A DNA stretch of 64,000 nt, taken from positions 62,001 through 126,000 of the forward strand of contig NZ_VLKG01000002.1 in the NCBI RefSeq assembly GCF_007830255.1. The letters are read 5' to 3'. The notes under the pieces were generated by a model that was not told where the DNA came from, made no database searches, and was given only the letters and a program-made list of their open reading frames with translations. Source of the DNA: Azomonas agilis. Its GTDB lineage: Bacteria; Pseudomonadota; Gammaproteobacteria; Pseudomonadales; Pseudomonadaceae. The position numbers were made by a program, and so were the translations under genes. Below are positions 56,804 through 64,000 of this stretch, in pieces (position 1 is the stretch's first letter; every line of letters begins with the position of its first letter).

Positions 56804-57898
56804 GTGAATCTGGAAATCTTCTTTTATCTGGTTGCAGGGCTGGTATTGCTGGTCATGGGGGCTGAGGTACTGGTGCGTGGGGCTGCACGTTTAGCCGCCC
56901 AGTTTGGCATCTCTCCGCTGGTGATCGGTTTAACAGTGGTGGCTTTTGGAACCAGCGCCCCTGAAACGGCGGTCAGCGTGCAGTCTGCTTGGGCAGGACA
57001 GGGCGATTTAGCCATCGGTAATGTGTTAGGCAGTAATATTGCTAATGTGCTGTTGATTTTGGGTACCACGGCGGTAATTACCCCTCTGATCGTATCGCGC
57101 CAACTGATTCGGCTGGACGTGCCTTTAATGATCGCCGCTAGCTTGTTGACCTACGGCCTGTCCTTAGATGGGCAACTGAGTCGTTGGGATGGACTGATCC
57201 TCTTCACTGGCGTTTTGGGCTACACCTTGTTTTTAGTGGTATCTAGCCGCCGGGAGAATCAGTTACTTGCTGCCAATGATGAATTTGAGCAAGAGTTTGG
57301 CTTAGAGGAAGCACCCAGCCCTCAAAGTGGATGGCGCAATGCGGGGTTAGTGGTCGCAGGTTTGGTACTGCTGGTACTGGGCTCGGACTTTTTAGTTTCA
57401 GGAGCTACCGCTTTGGCCCGTGCCTTGGGGTTGTCTGAACTGGTGATTGGTTTGACCGTAGTGGCTGTGGGAACCTCACTCCCTGAGTTAGCTACATCAG
57501 TGATGGCCGCTATTCGGGGTGAGCGTGATATCGCAGTGGGCAATATTGTAGGCAGCAATATATTCAACCTGCTGTGTGTATTGGGCTTAGCTTCTTTAGT
57601 ATCACCAACGCCGGTTCAGGTATCGGCTGCTGCCTTGGCGTTTGATTTTCCGGTGATGATTGGTGTGGCTGTAGCCTGCTTGCCGATCTTTTTTGTGGGT
57701 TATCGGATCAACCGTTGGGAAGGTTTATTGTTCTTAGGGTATTACTTGGCTTATACGGCTTATCTGATCTTAAACAGCAGTGGACAGCCCCATGCCCAAT
57801 TGTTACTGCACTCGGTGCTTTGGTATGCCTTGCCGTTGACCGTCATTACTCTGTCTATTTTGGTATGGCGGGCTTGGGGACAGCCCGTTCAGCCTTAA
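56804..57898 (+). CDS. Calcium/sodium antiporter (YrbG-like, CaCA family)
   Basis: 364 residues from GTG 56804 with AGGAG 9 nt upstream; an in-frame ATG at 56741 would add 21 unrelated residues. Ten membrane helices in two inverted repeats, each with an alpha motif: VVAFGTSAPETAVSV and GNVLGSNIANVLLILG in the first half, VVAVGTSLPELATSV and GNIVGSNIFNLLCVLG in the second. It exchanges Na+ for Ca2+ across the inner membrane. Its stop overlaps that of the convergent LysR gene. Confidence 0.93.
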   Translation: MNLEIFFYLVAGLVLLVMGAEVLVRGAARLAAQFGISPLVIGLTVVAFGTSAPETAVSVQSAWAGQGDLAIGNVLGSNIANVLLILGTTAVITPLIVSRQLIRLDVPLMIAASLLTYGLSLDGQLSRWDGLILFTGVLGYTLFLVVSSRRENQLLAANDEFEQEFGLEEAPSPQSGWRNAGLVVAGLVLLVLGSDFLVSGATALARALGLSELVIGLTVVAVGTSLPELATSVMAAIRGERDIAVGNIVGSNIFNLLCVLGLASLVSPTPVQVSAAALAFDFPVMIGVAVACLPIFFVGYRINRWEGLLFLGYYLAYTAYLILNSSGQPHAQLLLHSVLWYALPLTVITLSILVWRAWGQPVQP

Positions 57899-58767
57899 AG
57901 CCGCTGTTTATCCAGCAGGCTAATAAAAGCCCGTGCCGCGTTGGAGAGGGTGCGCCCCGTGTGCAGGATGTAGCCCAGTTGCCGCTGAAGTTGAATCTCT
58001 GGCAAGGGTAAACGCACCACCTGCTCGTCCAACATGGTGCGCGGCAAGATGCTCCACGCCAGCCCAATTGACACCAGCATCTTGATGGTTTCCAGATAGT
58101 TAGTGCTCATGCTGATGTGGGGTTTGAGCTGCTGTTGCTCAAACAGGCGGCGCACAATGTGGTGGGTAAAGGTGTTTTCTCCCGGAAATACCGCCGGATA
58201 AGGAGCCACATCCGCCAGCGCCACCTGAGTATGGCGTGCCAGCGGATGACCGGGTGCCGCGACAAAATCCAGCGGATCTTCCCAAATTTGAAACGCTTGT
58301 ATGGGCGCTGTGGTTTCGGGTGCTAGGGTAATGACCGCCAGCTCTGCCTGACCGTGTAAGACCTCCTCGTAGGCGATTTCAGAATCCAGAAAATGAATGT
58401 CCAAGGTTACCTGTGGGTATGCTTGGGTGAAGCTGCGGAGCAGGGGCGGCAGACGGTGCAAGCCAATATGGTGACTGGTGGCCAAGGTTAAACGCCCGCT
58501 GATATCTCCCTGAAGATTGGTCAGGGCGCGGCGGGTATCGTCCAACACCTGCAAAATTTGGTAGGCACGAGGCAACAAAGCCTGACCGGCTTCGGTCAAG
58601 CGAATGTCTCGGCCCAGACGATCAAAAAGCCGCACAGACAACTGCTGCTCCAGCGCCGCGATACGTTTACTGATGGCTGGTTGGGTTAAATGTAAGCGTT
58701 CACCGGCTTGGGAAAAGCTGCCGGTTTCAACCACGGTGATAAAGGCATTTAAACTGGCCAAATCCAA
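57895..58767 (-). CDS. LysR-type regulator, probable activator of leuC
   Basis: 290 residues from a TTG start; an in-frame stop lies just upstream and no other start is available. Winged helix (residues 1-60: LNAFITVVETGSFSQAGERL, TQPAISKRIAALEQQL) plus an effector domain (SGRLTLATSHHIGLHRLPPLL). A LysR gene in this place, divergent from leuC, is usual in Pseudomonas. An ATTC-N7-GAAT box overlaps its own ribosome binding region and lies at -65 from the predicted leuC start, so it should activate leuC and repress itself. Confidence 0.9.
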   Translation of the reverse strand: MDLASLNAFITVVETGSFSQAGERLHLTQPAISKRIAALEQQLSVRLFDRLGRDIRLTEAGQALLPRAYQILQVLDDTRRALTNLQGDISGRLTLATSHHIGLHRLPPLLRSFTQAYPQVTLDIHFLDSEIAYEEVLHGQAELAVITLAPETTAPIQAFQIWEDPLDFVAAPGHPLARHTQVALADVAPYPAVFPGENTFTHHIVRRLFEQQQLKPHISMSTNYLETIKMLVSIGLAWSILPRTMLDEQVVRLPLPEIQLQRQLGYILHTGRTLSNAARAFISLLDKQRL

Positions 58768-58775
58768 GGGTATTC

Positions 58776-58790
58776 ATTCCTGATGAGAAT
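58776..58790. promoter_or_regulatory. LysR-type binding box
   Basis: ATTC-N7-GAAT, a perfect T-N11-A palindrome. Its centre is about 65 nt before the predicted leuC start, the standard recognition-site position for LysR activators, and it overlaps the leader of the regulator gene. Confidence 0.7.
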
Positions 58791-58812
58791 CCATTAGATA
58801 AAAAATATGAAT

Positions 58813-58841
58813 TTGAGTTATCTCTGGCAAGCCTCTAGCAT
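58813..58841 (+). promoter_or_regulatory. Predicted leuCDB promoter
   Basis: TTGAGT (58813-58818), 17-nt spacer, TAGCAT (58836-58841); a weak -10, as expected for an activator-dependent promoter. Start near 58848 gives a 43-nt leader. Confidence 0.55.
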
Positions 58842-58890
58842 CCCATCCTCAGCCTAAAAAACGACGAAACGCGCTGATGAGGACAGTCTG

Positions 58891-60312
58891 ATGACCGGCA
58901 AAACGCTCTATGACAAACTGTGGGACATGCACGAAGTAAAGCGGCGGGATGATGGTTCGTCGCTGATCTACATCGACCGCCAAATTCTGCACGAAGTAAC
59001 CTCGCCCCAAGCCTTCGAGGGTTTGCGTTTGGCCCATCGCCAACCTTGGCGTATTGATGCCAACATCGCCACCCCAGATCATAACGTGCCCACCAGCCCT
59101 GACCGCAAAGGCGGCGTAGGCACCATTGCCGATGAAGTATCCCGTCTGCAAGTACAGACGCTGGACGAGAACTGCGACCACTTCGGCATCCTTGAATTCA
59201 AAATGAACGACGTGCGCCAAGGTATTGTGCACGTGGTCGGCCCAGAGCAGGGCGCAACCCTGCCGGGTATGACCGTGGTCTGTGGCGACTCCCATACCTC
59301 AACCCACGGCGCTTTTGGTGCCTTGGCCCACGGTATCGGCACCTCGGAAGTGGAGCATGTGTTGGCGACCCAGTGTCTGGTAGCCAAGAAAATGAAAAAC
59401 ATGCAGGTATTGGTGGAAGGCCAACTGCCCGTCGGCGTGACGGCTAAAGACATCGTACTCGCTGTGATTGGCAAGATCGGCACCGCAGGTGGCACCGGCC
59501 ATGCGCTGGAATTTGCCGGTAGTGCCATTCGTGACCTGTCCATGGAAGGCCGCATGACCCTGTGCAATATGGCCATTGAAGCCGGTGCGCGGGTAGGTAT
59601 GGTGGCGGTGGATCAAAAAACCATCGACTACGTGAAGGGCCGTCCCTTTGCGCCCAAAGCCGAAGATTGGGAAGCTGCCGTTGCTCAGTGGCGCGGGCTG
59701 GTATCCGATCCCGATGCCCAATTCGATACCGTTATTGAGCTGAAGGCCGAAGACATCAAACCCCAAGTGACTTGGGGCACCTCGCCCGAAATGGTACTGC
59801 CGGTGGATGCCAGCGTGCCTGATCCTGCTCTGGAGGCCGATGCCGTGAAGCGTGACTCCATTGAGCGCGCACTGAAATACATGGGCTTGGGTGCGAATCA
59901 AGCCATTACCAGCATCAAGCTGGATCGCGTGTTTATCGGCTCCTGCACCAACTCGCGGATTGAAGATTTGCGCGAGGCGGCAGCCGTGGCTAAAGGCCGC
60001 AAAGTAGCCGCCACGGTGAAGCAAGCCTTGGTGGTGCCGGGCTCAGGTCTGGTGAAGGCTGAAGCCGAAGCCGAAGGTTTGGACAAAATCTTCATTGAGG
60101 CTGGTTTTGAATGGCGCGAACCCGGTTGCTCCATGTGTCTGGCTATGAACCCAGACAAGCTGGAAAACGGCGAGCATTGTGCCTCCACCTCCAACCGCAA
60201 CTTTGAAGGCCGTCAAGGCGCGGGTGGCCGTACCCATCTGGTCAGCCCCGGTATGGCGGCGGCGGCGGCGGTCATGGGTCACTTTGTTGATGTGCGCGAA
60301 CTGCTGAACTGA
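58891..60312 (+). CDS. leuC: 3-isopropylmalate dehydratase large subunit
   Basis: 473 residues. With LeuD it isomerises 2- to 3-isopropylmalate in leucine synthesis. The [4Fe-4S] cluster cysteines are in [14 protein letters not shown] and [34 protein letters not shown] is the aconitase motif. It begins with [16 protein letters not shown]. The cluster is oxygen-sensitive. First gene of the leu unit, 11 nt before leuD. C-ending codons dominate, as in cooS. Confidence 0.97.
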   Translation: MTGKTLYDKLWDMHEVKRRDDGSSLIYIDRQILHEVTSPQAFEGLRLAHRQPWRIDANIATPDHNVPTSPDRKGGVGTIADEVSRLQVQTLDENCDHFGILEFKMNDVRQGIVHVVGPEQGATLPGMTVVCGDSHTSTHGAFGALAHGIGTSEVEHVLATQCLVAKKMKNMQVLVEGQLPVGVTAKDIVLAVIGKIGTAGGTGHALEFAGSAIRDLSMEGRMTLCNMAIEAGARVGMVAVDQKTIDYVKGRPFAPKAEDWEAAVAQWRGLVSDPDAQFDTVIELKAEDIKPQVTWGTSPEMVLPVDASVPDPALEADAVKRDSIERALKYMGLGANQAITSIKLDRVFIGSCTNSRIEDLREAAAVAKGRKVAATVKQALVVPGSGLVKAEAEAEGLDKIFIEAGFEWREPGCSMCLAMNPDKLENGEHCASTSNRNFEGRQGAGGRTHLVSPGMAAAAAVMGHFVDVRELLN

Positions 60313-60323
60313 GGAGCGAACGG

Positions 60324-60977
60324 ATGAAACCCTTTACCCAACACACTGGATTGGTCGCTCCGCTGGATCGTGCCAACGTCGATACCGACCAGATCATTCC
60401 CAAGCAATTTCTCAAATCCATCAAGCGCAGCGGCTTTGGCCAAAACCTCTTTGATGAGTGGCGCTATCTGGATGAAGGCCAGCCGGGGCAAGATTGCAGC
60501 AATCGTCCGCTGAATAAGGATTTTATCCTCAACCAGCCGCGTTATCAGGGAGCCAGCGTTTTACTGGCACGGGAGAACTTTGGCTGTGGTTCCAGCCGTG
60601 AGCATGCACCTTGGGCGCTGGAAGAGTACGGTTTCCGTACCATCATCGCGCCGAGCTTTGCCGATATCTTCTTCAACAACAGCTTTAAAAACGGTCTGCT
60701 GCCTATCATCCTTAAGGAAAAGGAAGTCGATGCCCTGTTTCAGCAGGCTTTGGCGACCGAAGGCTATCAATTGACCGTGGATTTAGCCTCCCAAACAGTG
60801 ACACGCCCCGATGGTATCCAATACCCTTTCGAGGTAGATGCCTTCCGTAAGCATTGTCTGCTCAACGGACTGGACGATATCGGTTTGACGTTGCAGGATG
60901 CGCAGGCTATCAAAGCCTTTGAGGCGCGGCACAAGCAAAACAGCCCTTGGTTGTTTGGCGCAATTAAATCATCTTGA
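60324..60977 (+). CDS. leuD: 3-isopropylmalate dehydratase small subunit
   Basis: 217 residues. The swivel domain that completes the LeuC active site: [15 protein letters not shown] near residue 20, [15 protein letters not shown] in the middle, and [18 protein letters not shown]. Usual length. An inverted repeat of about 9 bp follows its stop before leuB. In many Pseudomonas a methyltransferase gene lies between leuD and leuB; it is absent here. Confidence 0.97.
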   Translation: MKPFTQHTGLVAPLDRANVDTDQIIPKQFLKSIKRSGFGQNLFDEWRYLDEGQPGQDCSNRPLNKDFILNQPRYQGASVLLARENFGCGSSREHAPWALEEYGFRTIIAPSFADIFFNNSFKNGLLPIILKEKEVDALFQQALATEGYQLTVDLASQTVTRPDGIQYPFEVDAFRKHCLLNGLDDIGLTLQDAQAIKAFEARHKQNSPWLFGAIKSS

Positions 60978-60982
60978 GTGAT

Positions 60983-61013
60983 AAGCCCAGCTCCAGCAAC
61001 GGAGGCTGGGCTT
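60983..61013 (+). promoter_or_regulatory. Hairpin between leuD and leuB
   Basis: AAGCCCAGC / GCTGGGCTT, 9-bp stem that can extend by three pairs over a single bulge. No T run follows, so it is more likely a processing or mRNA-stability element than a full terminator. Confidence 0.45.
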
Positions 61014-61043
61014 GTCCTTTGTTACCTAAAGGATCGTTTTTTC

Positions 61044-62135
61044 ATGACCAACACTGTGACCAAGCAGATTCTGGTCCTCCCCGGTGATGGCATCGGCCCA
61101 GAAATTATGGCTGAAGCTCTGAAAGTGCTGCGTTTAGCCATCGACAAATTCCAGTTGGGACTAGAATTGGTGTTTGACGAGCTAGGCGGTGCGGCCATTG
61201 ATAAGTACGGCGTGCCCTTGGCCGACGATACGCTGGCCAAAGCCAAAAAAGCCCACGCTGTGCTGCTCGGTGCTGTAGGTGGCCCGCGTTGGGATACCTT
61301 AGAGCGCAGTATTCGCCCTGAGCGCGGTCTGCTGAAAATTCGCTCCGAGTTGGGTCTGTTTGGCAACTTACGTCCAGCGATTCTCTACCCGCAACTGGCT
61401 TCGGCTTCCAGTCTCAAGCCGGAAGTGGTGTCCGGTCTGGATATCCTGATCGTGCGTGAGCTGACCGGCGGTATTTACTTCGGCCCGCGCGAAACCAAAG
61501 TGTTAGACAATGGCGAGCGCCGTGCCCAGGACACCTTGCCCTACAGCGAAAGCGAAATTCGCCGTATTGCCAAGGTCGGTTTTGAAATGGCCATGCTGCG
61601 CAACAAGCGCCTGTGCTCGGTAGACAAGGCCAACGTACTCGAGTCCAGCCAACTGTGGCGTGAAATCGTCGAGCAAGTGGCCAAGGATTACCCCGAGGTG
61701 GAGCTGTCCCATATGTATGTGGACAACGCCGCCATGCAGTTAGTACGCGCACCTAAGCAATTTGATGTCATCGTGACCGACAATATGTTCGGCGACATTC
61801 TGTCCGACGAAGCCTCTATGCTCACCGGCTCCATCGGTATGCTGCCTTCAGCTTCCTTGGATGCTAACGGCAAAGGCATGTACGAGCCTTGCCACGGCTC
61901 CGCGCCAGACATCGCCGGTAAAGGCATCGCCAACCCGCTGGCCACTATTTTGTCGGTGTCCATGATGCTGCGTTACACCTTTGCTCAGCCGGAAGCCGCT
62001 AGCGCCATTGAGCAAGCGGTGAGCGATGTGCTGGATCAAAACCTGCGTACCGCTGATATTTGGCTGGAAGGCATGCATAAAGTGGGCACCCGTGAAATGG
62101 GTGATGCGGTAGTCGCTGCGCTGGCGAAGTTGTAA
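61044..62135 (+). CDS. leuB: 3-isopropylmalate dehydrogenase
   Basis: 363 residues from ATG 61044; an upstream ATG at 60978 in frame would read through the hairpin and is not conserved. It oxidises and decarboxylates 3-isopropylmalate with NAD+. Motifs: [45 protein letters not shown], the metal-binding [15 protein letters not shown] and [19 protein letters not shown] lies 10 nt upstream. A strong terminator follows. Confidence 0.97.
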   Translation: MTNTVTKQILVLPGDGIGPEIMAEALKVLRLAIDKFQLGLELVFDELGGAAIDKYGVPLADDTLAKAKKAHAVLLGAVGGPRWDTLERSIRPERGLLKIRSELGLFGNLRPAILYPQLASASSLKPEVVSGLDILIVRELTGGIYFGPRETKVLDNGERRAQDTLPYSESEIRRIAKVGFEMAMLRNKRLCSVDKANVLESSQLWREIVEQVAKDYPEVELSHMYVDNAAMQLVRAPKQFDVIVTDNMFGDILSDEASMLTGSIGMLPSASLDANGKGMYEPCHGSAPDIAGKGIANPLATILSVSMMLRYTFAQPEAASAIEQAVSDVLDQNLRTADIWLEGMHKVGTREMGDAVVAALAKL

Positions 62136-62145
62136 TCTTCCTTAA

Positions 62146-62176
62146 CCCACACCCCCTAGGGTGTGGGCTTCTTTTT
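62146..62176 (+). terminator. Terminator after leuB
   Basis: Perfect 9-bp stem CCCACACCC / GGGTGTGGG, 4-nt loop, then CTTCTTTTT. Confidence 0.9.
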
Positions 62177-62194
62177 CAAAAATAAGGTGCTGGA

Positions 62195-63304
62195 ATGAAA
62201 CGTGTAGGTCTGATCGGTTGGCGCGGTATGGTCGGCTCTGTGCTGATGCAACGGATGCTGGAAGAGCAGGATTTCGATTTGATCGAGCCGATCTTCTTCA
62301 CCACCTCCAATATTGGCGGCCAAGGCCCTGAAATTGGTAAGTCTGTTGCCCCGCTCAAGGATGCCTACAACCTTGAAGAATTAAAGAGCTTGGATGTAAT
62401 CCTCACCTGTCAGGGTGGCGACTACACCAACGAAGTGTTTCCCAAACTGCGTGAAGCCGGTTGGAAGGGCTATTGGATTGATGCTGCGTCCAGTCTGCGC
62501 ATGCAGGATGATGCCGTGATTGTACTGGATCCTGTGAACCGTAACGTCATCGACCAGTCGCTGGACTCGGGGGTTAAGAACTACATTGGCGGTAACTGCA
62601 CCGTCAGTTTAATGCTGATGGCCTTGGGTGGATTGTTTGAAGCTGGTCTGGTGGAGTGGATGAGCGCCATGACCTATCAAGCCGCCAGCGGCGCAGGGGC
62701 TCAGAATATGCGTGAGCTGATCCGCCAAATGGGGGTGATTCACAACGCCGTAGCGCCCGAATTGGCTGATCCTGCCAGCGCCATTTTAGACATCGACCGC
62801 AAAGTGGCGGCGACTCAGCGTGGCGAAAGCTTCCCAGTGGATCATTTTGGCGTGCCTTTAGCCGGTAGCCTGATTCCCTACATCGACAAAGAGCTGCCCA
62901 GCGGCCAAAGCCGTGAAGAGTGGAAAGGGCAGGCCGAAACCAACAAAATTCTCGGCACTACCCATCCTATCCCGGTGGATGGCATCTGTGTCCGTATCGG
63001 GGCCATGCGTTGCCACAGCCAAGCCCTAACCTTGAAGCTAAACAAAGACGTGCCTATGGCGGACATCGAAGCCTTGATCAGCCAGCACAATCCTTGGGTC
63101 AAGCTGGTACCCAACCACCGTGAGGCCAGTATGAAGGATCTGAGCCCTACTGCCGTAACTGGCACACTGAGTGTTCCCGTAGGCCGCTTGCGCAAGCTGA
63201 ATATGGGGCCGGAATACCTCGGTGCTTTTACTGTGGGTGACCAGTTGCTGTGGGGCGCAGCTGAACCTTTGCGCCGTATGCTACGCATTTTGCTGGAGCG
63301 TTAG
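62195..63304 (+). CDS. asd: Aspartate-semialdehyde dehydrogenase
   Basis: 369 residues. Asd reduces aspartyl phosphate to the semialdehyde, the branch point to lysine, diaminopimelate, methionine and threonine. NADP motif [14 protein letters not shown] at the N-terminus; active-site C135 in [10 protein letters not shown] at the E. coli position; the gram-negative type insert and [20 protein letters not shown] are present. It has its own terminator, and the leuB-asd-fimV order is that of Pseudomonas. Confidence 0.97.
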   Translation: MKRVGLIGWRGMVGSVLMQRMLEEQDFDLIEPIFFTTSNIGGQGPEIGKSVAPLKDAYNLEELKSLDVILTCQGGDYTNEVFPKLREAGWKGYWIDAASSLRMQDDAVIVLDPVNRNVIDQSLDSGVKNYIGGNCTVSLMLMALGGLFEAGLVEWMSAMTYQAASGAGAQNMRELIRQMGVIHNAVAPELADPASAILDIDRKVAATQRGESFPVDHFGVPLAGSLIPYIDKELPSGQSREEWKGQAETNKILGTTHPIPVDGICVRIGAMRCHSQALTLKLNKDVPMADIEALISQHNPWVKLVPNHREASMKDLSPTAVTGTLSVPVGRLRKLNMGPEYLGAFTVGDQLLWGAAEPLRRMLRILLER

Positions 63305-63671
63305 CCGATATTATGGCCGAAATAAACGCCGCGTGATCGCGCGGCGTTTTGCTGATCGGCTAATGAAAGAAATGTAGACTGAGCAGAATAGATAGGTATA
63401 TGTATCTATATATGTCATGGCAACTGGCCAGAAAGTAAGTCATTGATAAAAGCCTTTTTGTACAAGATACTTGCTACCCATTTGAGAATATTCAGAGCCA
63501 AAATAAACTAAGTTTTATAAGTTTTTGGCAGGGTCTCTGATATTTAGCCCAGACCGGCTTTATGGGGAAGTAAAGATCGGCGTTGCTTGGGTAGGTTATT
63601 CACCTCCGAGTCACTGTGGGTAATGACGGGAAGTCTTCTGAAGCCTCGAAAAACCAAATTAGGAAAACACT
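63305..63671. other. Intergenic region and fimV leader
   Basis: 367 nt, A+T-rich after the asd terminator. It contains a perfect 7-bp inverted repeat ATAGATA / TATCTAT at 63388-63409 with an 8-nt gap. I can place no promoter with confidence. Confidence 0.5.
63324..63350 (+). terminator. Terminator after asd
   Basis: AAACGCCGCG / CGCGGCGTTT, 10-bp stem with a 6-nt loop and TTTT. Confidence 0.85.
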
Positions 63672-64000
63672 ATGGTTCGGGTTCGCAATCTGGTATTGGC
63701 TATTGCAGCAGCCTCTGCTTTAACCGCTTCCAACATGGTTTTAGCCTTGGGAGTGGGAGAAATTCGTCTGGAGTCGTCTTTAAATCAGCCGCTGCTGGCC
63801 GATATTGAATTGCTGGATCTTCGTGGATTGATGGCTTCAGAAATTAAACCGAAGTTAGCCTCCGTAGAGGACTTTAAAAAGCTGGGCATTGAGCGGCCTT
63901 ACACATTAACGGACTTAACCTTTACCCCGATGCAGCGCTCTGATGGGCGTTATGTCATCCGAGTGACCTCCAGTAAGCCCATGCGTGAGCCTTACTTAAG
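63672..64000 (+). CDS. fimV: FimV family pilus/polarity protein, 5' end only
   Basis: The first 109 codons are in the window; the rest lies beyond it. Signal peptide MVRVRNLVLAIAAASALTASNMVLA, then the conserved FimV N-terminal domain LGVGEIRLESSLNQPLLADIELL and SEIKPKLASVEDFKKLGIERPY. FimV is an inner-membrane peptidoglycan-binding hub that organises the cell pole, needed for twitching motility and assembly of type IV pilus secretin. Together with pilZ it indicates a type IV pilus system. Confidence 0.93.
   Translation, partial: MVRVRNLVLAIAAASALTASNMVLALGVGEIRLESSLNQPLLADIELLDLRGLMASEIKPKLASVEDFKKLGIERPYTLTDLTFTPMQRSDGRYVIRVTSSKPMREPYL

Noticed and set aside
59299-60024. 241-codon frame antisense to leuC
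   Set aside because: Same codon-bias artefact; leuC is complete and fully conserved.

Overview
The window is chromosomal DNA of a gammaproteobacterium. Most core blocks match the gene order of Pseudomonas and E. coli: rne / rluC-HAD-S49 peptidase / yceF / yceD-rpmF-plsX-fabD-fabG / acpP / fabF-pabC-mltG-tmk-holB-pilZ-tatD, then icp / asrA-type lon, and at the right end a LysR regulator / leuC-leuD-leuB-asd-fimV. The lineage looks like Pseudomonadales or Oceanospirillales; I cannot name the species. This assignment rests on remembered family sequences and synteny, not on a database search.

Layout. (1) 1-9.0 kb: a partial FMN-binding glutamate synthase-like gene, RNase E with a long leader, and divergent rluC with a HAD phosphatase, an S49 peptidase and convergent yceF. 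(2) 9.1-19.1 kb: the fatty-acid, ribosomal L32 and cell-envelope cluster ending in the type IV pilus gene pilZ and a TatD nuclease. (3) 19.1-25.3 kb: an AroP-like permease, a class V aminotransferase, a DUF4823 lipoprotein, the cysteine-protease inhibitor icp and a Lon protease behind a sigma-32-like promoter. (4) 25.4-32.0 kb: an A+T-richer polymorphic-toxin island. It holds a Sec-exported RHS/YD-repeat protein with a candidate cysteine-hydrolase tip, a lipoprotein gene 4 nt downstream that looks like its immunity gene, and a decayed second RHS copy with an orphan tip and small membrane ORFs. (5) 32.5-40.9 kb: a histidine-rich ZnuD-type TonB receptor behind a Zur-like box, a TerC/CBS/CorC membrane protein, a GST, MetR, a CNNM/CorC protein, two identical initiator tRNA genes in tandem, and dusC.

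(6) 40.9-46.2 kb: a compact nickel carbon monoxide dehydrogenase operon, hupE-cooF-cooS-FAD/NAD oxidoreductase-cooC, followed by an unlisted 59-residue ORF that starts MCEDCHCSD. The gene set predicts CO oxidation with electrons passed through CooF to a pyridine-nucleotide oxidoreductase. HupE would supply nickel and CooC would insert it. The last small ORF carries a CxxCxC N-terminus like the nickel site of HypB and may be a new nickel carrier. (7) 46.3-56.7 kb: a two-partner-secretion and metal-uptake locus: an RTX/DUF4214 protein, a TonB-like protein and a TPS outer-membrane transporter on the minus strand, then an FhaB-like exoprotein in an apparent operon with a complete FecCD-type ABC importer on the plus strand. 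Three of these proteins have His/Asp-rich C-terminal tails, which suggests transition-metal scavenging. (8) 56.8-64.0 kb: a Na+/Ca2+ exchanger, the leucine operon with a well-placed LysR box, asd, and the 5' end of fimV.

The parts most likely to hold undescribed biology are the CODH operon with its mini nickel protein, the exported RHS toxin with a periplasmic lipoprotein partner, and the secreted-protein metal-uptake locus.
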